From positions 1 through 19,045 of the forward strand of contig JAIBDV010000010.1 in assembly GCA_024686055.1 (NCBI GenBank): a stretch of 19,045 bases of DNA, in the 5' to 3' direction. Shown here in pieces: positions 1 to 6,093 of the stretch (its first letter is position 1; every line of letters starts with the position of its first letter). The position numbers and the translations under genes were made by a program. This DNA comes from Neptuniibacter sp. Its GTDB lineage: Bacteria > Pseudomonadota > Gammaproteobacteria > Pseudomonadales > Balneatricaceae. Under the pieces are notes generated by a model that was given only the letters and a program-made list of their open reading frames with translations, made no database searches and was not told the origin of the DNA.

Positions 1-215
1 ATTCGGCCCTGGTCCAGGGCATAGCGCATAAAGACGTTCAGCATGATGATTGCCATCAGCAGAACCCACACCCAGGACAGTCCTTCGCCGATGCGTACCA
101 GCAGGGCGTCCAGCCGCCGCGATATCCGGGTCTCCGGCAGGGCGGTATGAGGGGTCAGGCGGTCCAGTTCGACATGGGAAAGCTCGAGTGCCGGGTCTGT
201 GTTGGTCTGATGCAT
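1..215 (-). CDS. TRAP transporter small membrane subunit (DctQ type), N-terminal part, cut by window edge
   Basis: Partial gene. 71 codons are visible from an ATG at 215, and no stop is reached before base 1. The small integral-membrane subunit of a tripartite ATP-independent periplasmic transporter pairs with the large permease and docks the solute-binding protein. About 45 polar residues, longer than I expect for this family, precede a hydrophobic helix (residues about 49-66). That helix ends in NVFMRYAL, matching the N-(V/L)-x-x-R-Y motif at the end of the first DctQ helix. A GGAGG ribosome-binding site at 220-224 lies four bases upstream. The gene follows the solute-binding protein on the same strand, as in TRAP operons, and the large DctM subunit is expected beyond the left edge. 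The family call rests on one helix, its motif and the neighbour. Confidence 0.82.
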   Translation of the reverse strand, partial: MHQTNTDPALELSHVELDRLTPHTALPETRISRRLDALLVRIGEGLSWVWVLLMAIIMLNVFMRYALDQGR

Positions 216-231
216 AGAGCCTCCGCGAGGG

Positions 232-262
232 GCTGAAATCGAGATCAGGCGGCGATTTCAGC
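232..262 (-). repeat. Perfect 10-bp inverted repeat (hairpin) just upstream of dctQ
   Basis: Bases 232-241 (GCTGAAATCG) are the exact reverse complement of 253-262, with an 11-base loop. On the minus-strand mRNA this is the second of two hairpins in the gap between the solute-binding protein and the small membrane subunit. It ends about eight bases before the dctQ ribosome-binding site. No U-run follows, so it is more likely a stabilising, processing or translation-control stem than a terminator. Confidence 0.6.
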
Positions 263-275
263 GCGTCAGAGCCCG

Positions 276-299
276 CACCTGCAGCGCGAACTGCAGATG
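276..299 (-). repeat. 9-bp stem-loop after dctP
   Basis: In the minus-strand RNA, CATCTGCAG and CTGCAGGTG pair over nine bases with one U-G wobble around a six-base loop. It lies 38 bases after the dctP stop. Hairpins here in binding-protein operons often protect the upstream message and make the binding protein more abundant than its membrane partners; that role is inferred here. There is no clear U-tract. Confidence 0.55.
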
Positions 300-337
300 G
301 GGCGGTAAAAACCTGAAGGTAAAACGGGGACGGCGGG

Positions 338-1411
338 TCAGAAATCCCGTGGCAGGTACGCCAGTCGCTTCCAGCTCTTATACTCTTGCATAAAGGTCTG
401 CTGAGACTGGTACACGCGTTTGAAGTCCGTGTCTTTGGCGGATTGCTCCTGCATCACTTCGTCGGTGAGCTGCTTCAGATTGGCCAGCAGCGTCGGGTTG
501 AGCGTACGGGCAGTTACACCTTTGGCGGCGAAGCCGTTGACCACCGCGCCCTGCAGAGACTCGCCACGGGTCAGCGCGCGCAGGGTGCCAGCGGTACAGG
601 CCATTTCGATCATCGACTGACTGGATGGGGTCAGGTCGTCCCAGATTTGTTTGTTTACCACCAGGTGGTTGGCGGTGAACGTTTGATGCCAGCCAGGGAA
701 ATAGTTGTTTTTAGCGACTTTGTCGAAGCCTAGCAGCTGGTCGATGGCCGGCATGGAGAATTCGGTGGCATCAATAGCCCCTTTCTCCAGCGCGGGGAAT
801 ATTTCACCGCCCGGCATGGAGGTCACGGAGGCACCGGCTTTTTGCAATACCTGGCCGCCAAGTCCGGCGAAGCGGATTTTCAGGCCTTTAAAATCTTCAA
901 TGGAGTTTATTTCCTGGCGGAACCAGCCCGCAGTTTCCGGGCCAATTACGCCGCACAGAATAGGCTGAATGTTGTGTTTGGCGTACACCTGTTCGGCCAG
1001 TTTTTTACCTTCGCCGTCATACCACCAGGCAGCGTACTCCCAGGGCTCCATGCCAAACGGCACATTACTGAACAGGCCTGAGGCCGGGATTTTTCCCTGG
1101 TCATAGCCCAGTAGAGCCAGACCGGCCGGAATCTGTTTGTTCTTCACCGCTTCGGTAATGGCGAACGGCGGCACGATCTTGCCCGGTTCGTACACCTTGA
1201 ACTGAATATCACCATTGCTGGAGGCTTTCAGCTGCTTAGCGACCTGAGCGATCGGGTCGCCCAGTGCTGGCAGGTGGGTACCGAACACCGACTGGACTTT
1301 CCAGCGAACGGTTTCGGCGGCGTGTAGCGGGGTACTGGCAGCGGTGGCCAGGATGCCGACAGCGGCAAGCTTTACGACAGAAGAGCGCAGGTTGTTTTTA
1401 TATTTATCCAC
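338..1411 (-). CDS. TRAP transporter periplasmic solute-binding protein (DctP/TakP-like, COG4663 type)
   Basis: This 357-residue protein captures a solute, probably an organic acid, in the periplasm and delivers it to the DctQM sodium-driven permease. A signal peptide covers about residues 1-31 (basic start, hydrophobic core, cleavage after PLHA). The central stretch has the DctP signature: EDFKGLKIR with Arg180, which in this fold salt-bridges a substrate carboxylate, then SMPGGEIFPALEKGAIDATE and a PGWHQ segment (239-243). GGEIFPALEKG and PGW resemble TakP-type 2-oxo-acid and mannitol/chloroaromatic-type binding proteins more than dicarboxylate DctP, so the ligand remains open. The start is GTG at 1411, with GAGGA about seven bases upstream and no better ATG. 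It is first in the minus-strand operon with dctQ, behind a near-consensus promoter at 1514-1542. Confidence 0.9.
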   Translation of the reverse strand: MDKYKNNLRSSVVKLAAVGILATAASTPLHAAETVRWKVQSVFGTHLPALGDPIAQVAKQLKASSNGDIQFKVYEPGKIVPPFAITEAVKNKQIPAGLALLGYDQGKIPASGLFSNVPFGMEPWEYAAWWYDGEGKKLAEQVYAKHNIQPILCGVIGPETAGWFRQEINSIEDFKGLKIRFAGLGGQVLQKAGASVTSMPGGEIFPALEKGAIDATEFSMPAIDQLLGFDKVAKNNYFPGWHQTFTANHLVVNKQIWDDLTPSSQSMIEMACTAGTLRALTRGESLQGAVVNGFAAKGVTARTLNPTLLANLKQLTDEVMQEQSAKDTDFKRVYQSQQTFMQEYKSWKRLAYLPRDF

Positions 1412-1479
1412 GACTAGATCCTCGATCCGGTGGCCCGATGGGAAGTGTGCCCAGCGAGCAGCCTGTTCTTATTGGTTTT

Positions 1480-1492
1480 TTAAGATTCTTAA
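1480..1492. promoter_or_regulatory. 13-base perfect palindrome in the dctP leader
   Basis: TTAAGA-T-TCTTAA is a perfect dyad about 15-27 bases downstream of the predicted dctP transcription start (near 1507). The position suits a repressor operator. It is AT-rich and could be chance. No regulator is assigned. Confidence 0.35.
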
Positions 1493-1501
1493 CTCTATAT
1501 C

Positions 1502-1516
1502 GGAACTGTGAGTACC
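1502..1516. promoter_or_regulatory. Putative operator, proximal copy (overlaps dctP -10)
   Basis: GGAACT-GTG-AGTACC is an imperfect dyad (GGxACT, three bases, AGTxCC). It overlaps the -10 box and predicted start of the dctP promoter. A second, weaker copy lies exactly 53 bases away at 1555-1569. Including flanks, the two 20-base stretches match at 16 positions. Overlap with the -10 suggests repression. Confidence 0.45.
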
Positions 1517-1542
1517 ATATTTGAGGATTGAAGAGCTGTCAA
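1514..1542 (-). promoter_or_regulatory. sigma70-type promoter of the dctP-dctQ operon
   Basis: Read on the minus strand, the -35 is a perfect TTGACA (plus 1537-1542). A 17-base spacer follows, then TATGGT (plus 1514-1519, four of six consensus matches). The predicted start near 1507 gives a leader of about 95 bases before the GTG at 1411. Confidence 0.7.
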
Positions 1543-1554
1543 TTACTTTATAAT

Positions 1555-1569
1555 GGAATTCTGAGTCCC
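1555..1569. promoter_or_regulatory. Putative operator, distal copy (upstream of dctP -35)
   Basis: GGAATTCTGAGTCCC is the second copy of the dyad found at 1502-1516. Start-to-start spacing is 53 bases, about five helical turns, which would place two bound dimers on the same DNA face. It lies 12 bases upstream of the -35 box. Confidence 0.4.
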
Positions 1570-1599
1570 ATAATATTGTTTTTGTCGAGGGTGAGTGTT

Positions 1600-1744
1600 T
1601 TATCGTGGGTTCGGTATTACGGTGCAAGAGAGAGTGTCGGAGCATAGGCAGCCCTCTCTGGTCAGCGCTGGATAGGCGAGTGAGATATTTTTCGCGAATG
1701 GGGAGGCCGGAGTGCAGGGCAGTGGCCCTGTTGTGGGGGGAGAT
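1600..1744. other. Non-coding remainder of the lysR-dctP gap
   Basis: The whole gap between dctP and lysR is 333 bases (1412-1744). The dctP-proximal part holds the promoter and dyads listed separately. In 1600-1744 I see no convincing gene. The only structure is a short GC stem (1715-1730) and an 8-base TTCGCGAA palindrome at 1691-1698. Confidence 0.5.
1715..1730 (-). terminator. Weak terminator-like stem downstream of lysR
   Basis: CAGGGC-AGTG-GCCCTG forms a six-base GC stem with a four-base loop, beginning 15 bases past the lysR stop. No U-run directly follows on the minus strand, so termination is uncertain. Confidence 0.3.
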
Positions 1745-2626
1745 TCAGAGTAGCTGGTCGCGGGCGGCAGTGATAATGGCGGTGATATGGTCCGCGACGA
1801 TATTGACGCGTTTGAGTCGCCGGGACTCGGATTGCTGGAGCAGCCATATATCCGACAGCAGCTTCGGTTCATGGGCCAGTACCGGCTGCAGGTTGAATAG
1901 ACGGGCGGCGAAGCGGGGTAAGGCGGCGATGCCAAGATGCGCCTGCACTGCCATTAACTGGGCGTGGAAATTACCCGTTCGCATATAGATATCAGGGCGC
2001 TCAGGGCGGTCTTCCAGCCAGCGAGCCAGCGGCAGGTAAGCCAGCTCACTATCCCAGCCAATCAGCCGATGCTGGGCCAGGTCACTGCTCAGGGCTGGCC
2101 TGCCCATTGCCTGTAAATACGTAGCCGAGGCGTACAGTGCTTGCGCCAGCTGGCCGATGCGTTGCACGGTGTAGTCGCCCTGGGTGGGGCGGCTCAGCCG
2201 TAGCACGATATCGGCCTCTCGCCGGGTTAATGGGCTGGGGCGGACATCGGTGACGATCTCCAGCTGGATTTCCGGGTGGCTGCGCTGTAACGCTGCGAGC
2301 TGGGGAATGATCAGATATTGGCCGAGTAATTCAGGGGTTACCAGCCGTACGACTCCGGCGGTTTCGGTTTCGCCATGGGCAGCGCCTCGTTCCAGCCATA
2401 ACAGGCTGGCTTCGGCCTGCTCTGCGCTGGGTAGCAGGTTGCTGCCGGCTTCGCTGAGGTCGTAGCCGTCCTGCCGTCGGGCAAACAGCCGACTGCTTAG
2501 TGATTGTTCGAGCGCATCAATACGGCGCGATACCGTTGATGGGCTGACGTGCAAATTACGCGCCGCCTCACTCAGGCTGCTGGACCGTGCCACGGCCAGG
2601 AAATACTTAAGATCGTTCCAGTTCAT
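1745..2626 (-). CDS. LysR-family transcriptional regulator
   Basis: This 293-residue cytoplasmic DNA-binding regulator has normal LysR length. The N-terminal winged helix-turn-helix covers about residues 1-60, with the recognition region SLSEAARNLHVSPSTVSRRI at 18-37 and the linker helix after it. The co-inducer-binding fold starts near GVVRLVTPE (about 91). The proline-rich ADIVLRLSRPT segment resembles members acting on neighbouring metabolic or efflux genes. It is transcribed divergently from the EamA transporter across 141 bases, the usual layout for a LysR regulator and its target, so control of that transporter is the simplest inference. Control of the downstream TRAP operon is also possible. 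The ATG at 2626 has no strong ribosome-binding site, and translation may be weak. A promoter candidate lies at 2675-2703. The effector is unknown. Confidence 0.9.
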   Translation of the reverse strand: MNWNDLKYFLAVARSSSLSEAARNLHVSPSTVSRRIDALEQSLSSRLFARRQDGYDLSEAGSNLLPSAEQAEASLLWLERGAAHGETETAGVVRLVTPELLGQYLIIPQLAALQRSHPEIQLEIVTDVRPSPLTRREADIVLRLSRPTQGDYTVQRIGQLAQALYASATYLQAMGRPALSSDLAQHRLIGWDSELAYLPLARWLEDRPERPDIYMRTGNFHAQLMAVQAHLGIAALPRFAARLFNLQPVLAHEPKLLSDIWLLQQSESRRLKRVNIVADHITAIITAARDQLL

Positions 2627-2650
2627 TGCAATTTTGGAAAACCAGTTTGC

Positions 2651-2679
2651 CTATTTATGGGTAACTACCGGCTATTTAT
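2651..2679. promoter_or_regulatory. Paired CTATTTAT repeats 21 bases apart flanking a GGTAacTACC dyad
   Basis: CTATTTAT occurs at 2651-2658 and again at 2672-2679, exactly two helical turns apart. A GGTA-AC-TACC dyad (2660-2669) lies between them. The block sits in the lysR/EamA divergent gap and overlaps the lysR -10 region, a plausible place for autoregulation. The repeats are AT-rich, so chance is not excluded. Confidence 0.4.
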
Positions 2680-2703
2680 TGTCGATAGACTGAATACTGT
2701 CAA
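2675..2703 (-). promoter_or_regulatory. Candidate sigma70 promoter of lysR
   Basis: On the minus strand, TTGACA (plus 2698-2703) is followed by a 17-base spacer and AATAAA (plus 2675-2680, four of six matches). Transcription would start about 40 bases before the lysR ATG. I found no equally good promoter for the divergent transporter. Confidence 0.5.
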
Positions 2704-2767
2704 CAAAAATGCAAAGGCTGTGGCAGCTGCTTCCAGCCCTTGAGCTAACCTGAACAGGAGTTATACC

Positions 2768-3694
2768 GTGTCATCTAACACTACTCGATTCGCTGCTGAG
2801 CCGTTACCGGGTTCCGGTGGGTTGGCTCTGCGACTGGCACCTGCGCTATTTGTCTGGCTGTGGAGCACCGGCTTTATCGGGGCCAAGTATGGCCTGCCTT
2901 ATGCGGAGCCGTTCACGTTGCTGCTCTACCGGATGCTGGCGACGTTGCTGTTATTGGGCCTGGTGGCGTACTGGCTCAAATCTCGCTGGCCCTCACCGAA
3001 ACTGGCATTTCATGCGGCAGTCACAGGCTTGCTGGTGCATGGCTGTTATCTGGGCGGCGTGTTCTACGCCATTGAAGACGGTATGCCCGCCGGGCTGGTG
3101 TCGTTGATTGTTGGCCTGCAACCGCTGGTAACTGCGCTGGCGGCGGTGCTGGTGCTGCGTGAAGTGATTGCCCGGCGGCAGTGGTTCGGTTTGCTACTGG
3201 GGCTTGTAGGGGTCTGCCTGGTGTTGCTGGAGAAAATGGGCGCAGCAGAGCAGGTCAGCCAGTTTCCGCTTTGGACACTGGTCTGGGCGCTGATCGCGCT
3301 GGTGGGGATCTCCGTTGGCACGGTGTACCAAAAACGCTACTGCCAGGGGGTCGAACTGGTGCCCGGTGCGGTAATTCAGTACTGCGCCTCAGGTCTATTG
3401 TTCGCCGTCGGTGCCTTCGCTTTTGAAACCCGCGAGGTCAGCTGGGACACCCAGCTGGTGCTGGCGATGGGCTGGCTTGTTCTGGGTTTATCCGTGGGGG
3501 CGATTCTGCTGCTGATGCAACTAATCAGCCGGGGTGCTGCGTCTCAGGTCGCGAGCCTGTTTTATCTGGTGCCTCCGGTGACTGCGCTGGAAGCCTATAT
3601 CCTGTTCGATGAGCGACTCGGTGCTTTGGCAATGTGCGGTGGCCTGCTGTCGGTACTGGGGGTGGCGCTGGTGGTGGTGAAACCGAGGCGGTAG
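2768..3694 (+). CDS. EamA/DMT-superfamily inner-membrane transporter
   Basis: This 308-residue protein is very hydrophobic with about ten transmembrane helices, the length and layout of two tandem EamA repeats (about residues 24-153 and 168-306). FVWLWSTGFIGAKYGLPYAEPFTLLLYR is the usual first-repeat opening (W-S-T-x-F and a conserved Arg ending helix 2), and GLQPLVTALAAVLVLRE is the typical end of that repeat. The second repeat ends with YLVPPVTALEAYILFDE. Such proteins mostly export amino acids or other small metabolites; the substrate cannot be read from sequence. The start is GTG at 2768, with AGGAG at 2756-2760 seven bases upstream. It is probably controlled by the divergent LysR protein. 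Its last codons and stop lie inside the terminator hairpin at 3681-3719. Confidence 0.9.
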   Translation: MSSNTTRFAAEPLPGSGGLALRLAPALFVWLWSTGFIGAKYGLPYAEPFTLLLYRMLATLLLLGLVAYWLKSRWPSPKLAFHAAVTGLLVHGCYLGGVFYAIEDGMPAGLVSLIVGLQPLVTALAAVLVLREVIARRQWFGLLLGLVGVCLVLLEKMGAAEQVSQFPLWTLVWALIALVGISVGTVYQKRYCQGVELVPGAVIQYCASGLLFAVGAFAFETREVSWDTQLVLAMGWLVLGLSVGAILLLMQLISRGAASQVASLFYLVPPVTALEAYILFDERLGALAMCGGLLSVLGVALVVVKPRR

Positions 3695-3719
3695 CAGGCG
3701 GGTAAGGTCCGCCTCGGTT
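3681..3719. terminator. Terminator-like hairpin between convergent genes, overlapping the EamA stop
   Basis: AACCGAGGCGG (3681-3691) and CCGCCTCGGTT (3709-3719) are perfect 11-base reverse complements around a 17-base loop that contains the EamA stop codon. On the plus strand a loosely T-rich stretch follows (TTATTCGTTATTT). It lies six bases from the end of the opposite-strand gene, so it may serve both directions, although the minus side has only a short U-run. Confidence 0.65.
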
Positions 3720-3724
3720 ATTCG

Positions 3725-5866
3725 TTATTTCAGTTTTGCCAGTAGCTGCTCGGTCTGTTTGATCAGCAGCTGCTGGACCTTCTCAGTCAGGCTGATAATC
3801 AGCACCTTGTCTTCATCTTCCCGCCGGATATCTGCCTGCTTCAACAGCTTTCCTTTTAATATCGTCGACTCTGTCAGGGCGGTATGGCTGATCAATTCGT
3901 TGCTCTGGGTGGTATGAGTCAGAAAGCGTGCTTCTTCGAGCAGGAGCTGATCTTTGGTGCGCTGGCCGCGGGCCAGCGACATGCGTAAATTCAGTGCAGG
4001 CTGAAAGGCGCGGATGCGTGACTGGTTAAAGCCTTTGTACAACAGGTTAAACAGCACCGAGGCGCATAGCGCATTGATACCATGGCTGTCGTCGGGCAGG
4101 GCCCGGTCGAAACGGATAAACATATCGCCATTATTCAGTTCCGAGATATTGCCGTTATAGAGGGCAGCGGTCTGGCCTGCCAGCCGGGTATACATACGCA
4201 GCAGTTGCTGACGCTCCACTTCCTCTACATTTCCCGCGTGGGCACTGGTATCGATATACAGGCAGTAGCCTGCATCGTCCGGGGTGAGTGCCAGTTCCAG
4301 CTCATGTTCCATAGTGTAGAGGCTGAGCTGTTCCTCTTTACCCCGCTCGGTGGTCAGAGGGTTAGGCGTCTGGGGGAAAGACGGCTCTGGGTGGCCTGGC
4401 TGAAACCCTGACGGGTGAGTTGTTTCTTCGAAATCAGGCATCTCGTCTTCGGGGTCAGCATTGTCTATGCCTGATGGCGACGGCTGAAACTGCGGCATGC
4501 TGCGGTCGTGCAGGTCTGGACGAAGCAGGGAAACCAGTGACTGTGTTTCCAGTGTCGGTTCTGTCCGTGCTGCCTCAGTCGTCACGGCTGTGCTGTCTGC
4601 CGGTGCGGGATGGTTTCCACGCCTTGCCCCACCAATAAATGGAATATCATCGGGTAGTTCTGGCAGGCCTGCTGTGTGCAGCTGAGCCGGTTCTGGGGTG
4701 TCATCTGTCGCGTGTGGATCCGTTGCGATTGAGCTGACAAAGGACTGTAAATCCCCTTCATCCTGGGGATGTTCAGGTGTAGCTGCGGGCTGTTCTGTCG
4801 CCGATATCGACTCCAGTGGTATTGCGCTCTGCTCTAATGCCTGAAGGCTGTCGTCAACGCTAATGCGTTCGGGCAGCTCGCCAATAAATGGAATGTCGTC
4901 CACTTCACTATAACTGTCATAAGGGTCGAGAGTGAGCTGAGCGGCAGGCTCTGCTGGCGTCGCCGGGCTGAACTCATCCAGCCACGGGTCTTCTTCTGTA
5001 TCTGCTTCTGTATCTGTCCGTAATGATGGCTGAGTCAGGGTTTCAGCATTCAGTTCTTCCATCTCCTCTATAGAGGCAATGGGCTGGGCCGGTGTGATCG
5101 ACTCGAGAGTGATAACGTCTTCAGGTTCTGGCGGCTGAGGCTCGGCGTCTTCCTGTGCGACCGGTGTCGGCATATCCACTTCAGTGTCAGTGTCAGTGTC
5201 AGTTGCCGGCTGGCCTGCTATTGCCTCTGGCAGGGCTGCTGGCTGAGGTTCAACTTCAGTTTCAGTTTCAGTTTCAGGCGCCAGCGCTGCAGGCTGGGGC
5301 TCTGTGGTCAGGTGAGGAGAAAAGGTGGGTTCAGCGCTGTTTTCATAATCATCGTAGTCTTCTGCCCGACGGTTATGTTCGGGGTACTTGCGGCTGACCA
5401 TAACCACGGTTATCAGGCTGCCCAGCAAGGCGAGCAGAGCAAACATCGCACTGGTTGTCAGCTGTGCCTGCATCGGGGCTGCAAAGGGTGTTGGGTCAAG
5501 CCAGATAGATAGATGACTGTCCTGTTTACTGGACAGGGCCTGCTGCATTTCGATGCCACCAGAGTCACCAGCACGGGCGATAACCCCTTCCCGGTTGGTT
5601 TCCAGCTGGGCGGCACGAATATAGGGCAGGGTGATCAGCTCATTGAGCAGGTAGTTGAGGCTGACCCTGTCATTTGACAGCAGCAGTGGATTAGCCAGCA
5701 GGCTGGTCTGCTTGAGCAGCAGTTCACCGTGCTCAACCGTGGCCTGTTCAGCTTTGGTGCTGGCCTGCTGGGTTTGTAAAAAACCAGCGGCGAGCAGCAC
5801 TGACAACAGGACAGCGGTGAGGCTGAGCAGTAGAAGGTTGCGACGACGGTTAGGCGAGGACGACAC
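3725..5866 (-). CDS. Membrane protein with acidic disordered linker and probable degenerate class III cyclase-like domain
   Basis: A 713-residue protein of uncertain function. Residues 11-30 form a first membrane helix. About 31-138 is a small periplasmic domain, and 140-157 a second helix. This front end resembles the AhpA/YtjB (Smp) layout in general form. Residues about 158-513 are Asp/Glu/Pro/Thr-rich, low complexity and probably disordered, and hold two copies of DDIPFIG (323-329, 406-412). Residues about 514-706 read like a class III nucleotidyl cyclase core: CLYID (Asp539), a long helix, then NISELNNGDMFIRF (Asp581) and EEARFLTHT resembling the AARL region. The stretch that should hold the catalytic Asn/Arg appears deleted, suggesting a non-catalytic domain. 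The start is GTG at 5866, with GGAG eight bases upstream; the frame stays open to 5953 but that extension has no ribosome-binding site. It is divergent from proA. The existence of the gene is secure, the domain reading is inference. Confidence 0.8.
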   Translation of the reverse strand: MSSSPNRRRNLLLLSLTAVLLSVLLAAGFLQTQQASTKAEQATVEHGELLLKQTSLLANPLLLSNDRVSLNYLLNELITLPYIRAAQLETNREGVIARAGDSGGIEMQQALSSKQDSHLSIWLDPTPFAAPMQAQLTTSAMFALLALLGSLITVVMVSRKYPEHNRRAEDYDDYENSAEPTFSPHLTTEPQPAALAPETETETEVEPQPAALPEAIAGQPATDTDTDTEVDMPTPVAQEDAEPQPPEPEDVITLESITPAQPIASIEEMEELNAETLTQPSLRTDTEADTEEDPWLDEFSPATPAEPAAQLTLDPYDSYSEVDDIPFIGELPERISVDDSLQALEQSAIPLESISATEQPAATPEHPQDEGDLQSFVSSIATDPHATDDTPEPAQLHTAGLPELPDDIPFIGGARRGNHPAPADSTAVTTEAARTEPTLETQSLVSLLRPDLHDRSMPQFQPSPSGIDNADPEDEMPDFEETTHPSGFQPGHPEPSFPQTPNPLTTERGKEEQLSLYTMEHELELALTPDDAGYCLYIDTSAHAGNVEEVERQQLLRMYTRLAGQTAALYNGNISELNNGDMFIRFDRALPDDSHGINALCASVLFNLLYKGFNQSRIRAFQPALNLRMSLARGQRTKDQLLLEEARFLTHTTQSNELISHTALTESTILKGKLLKQADIRREDEDKVLIISLTEKVQQLLIKQTEQLLAKLK
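4631..4651 (-). repeat. DDIPFIG motif, copy 2
   Basis: This encodes residues 406-412 (DDIPFIG) of the 713-residue membrane protein. It is the second copy of a seven-residue motif inside an otherwise variable acidic linker. Synonymous differences from copy 1 suggest selection on the peptide rather than a fresh DNA duplication. Confidence 0.7.
4880..4900 (-). repeat. DDIPFIG motif, copy 1
   Basis: This encodes residues 323-329 (DDIPFIG) of the same protein, followed by E-L-P-E. Copy 2 is preceded by E-L-P. The two copies are about 83 residues apart. Confidence 0.7.
4993..5016 (-). repeat. 12-base perfect tandem duplication in the acidic linker
   Basis: CTTCTGTATCTG occurs twice in tandem on the plus strand. 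It encodes TDTEADTE within the linker of the membrane protein. The unit is a multiple of three, so copy changes keep the frame. Confidence 0.7.
5181..5203 (-). repeat. Hexanucleotide tandem repeat (TCAGTG, about 3.8 copies)
   Basis: On the plus strand TCAGTG repeats three full times plus five bases. In the protein this is the TDTDTDTE stretch of the acidic linker. Any change in copy number adds or removes a Thr-Asp pair without a frameshift. Confidence 0.8.
5255..5277 (-). repeat. Hexanucleotide tandem repeat (TTCAGT, about 3.8 copies)
   Basis: TTCAGT repeats three full times plus five bases on the plus strand, encoding the TETETE stretch. It lies 51 bases from the TCAGTG array in the same linker and also changes length in frame. 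Confidence 0.8.
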
Positions 5867-6034
5867 GATGCAGGCTCCAGATACTGACAAACGGCAGAAG
5901 GATCGATAATAGCACCCAGGCGGCTGCTGAATAAGCCGTTGTGCACCAGACAAAGAGCATATTGCCGTTTACGCCGTTGTATCGGGAATTTTGAGTCAAT
6001 ATGGCGGCGATTGTGTCGCGATGTGCCCTTTACC

Positions 6035-6063
6035 ATGACCCGGCACAGCAGGAAAGGTATAAT
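6035..6063 (+). promoter_or_regulatory. sigma70-type promoter of proA and probably the whole operon
   Basis: ATGACC (6035-6040, four of six -35 matches) is followed by a 17-base spacer and a perfect TATAAT (6058-6063). Transcription would start near 6070, which excludes translation from the upstream ATG at 6001 and supports the proA start at 6094. Confidence 0.7.
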
Positions 6064-6093
6064 GCCCGCATCAGCGACCTGGAAGGACAAGAA

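Noticed and set aside
1600..1988. Small frames on both strands around the 3' end of lysR
   Set aside because: They overlap lysR out of frame, with Ser/Pro/Arg-rich translations typical of shadows. The part outside lysR is too short to support a gene.
5181..5277. Short regular repeats considered as CRISPR or mobile-element ends
   Set aside because: They are 6-base tandem units inside a coding frame with no spacers; they are simple-sequence repeats.
5867..5953. Extension of the 713-residue membrane protein to an ATG at 5953
   Set aside because: It has no ribosome-binding site. The GTG at 5866 has GGAG eight bases upstream and places the membrane helix near the N-terminus, as expected.
5635..6090. 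151-codon minus-strand open frame upstream of and within the membrane protein gene
   Set aside because: It overlaps the better-supported gene in another frame and the proA promoter, with Cys/Arg/Pro-rich shadow composition.
6001..6093. N-terminal extension of proA from the ATG at 6001
   Set aside because: It precedes the predicted transcription start, lacks a ribosome-binding site and exceeds family length. The start at 6094 fits all three.
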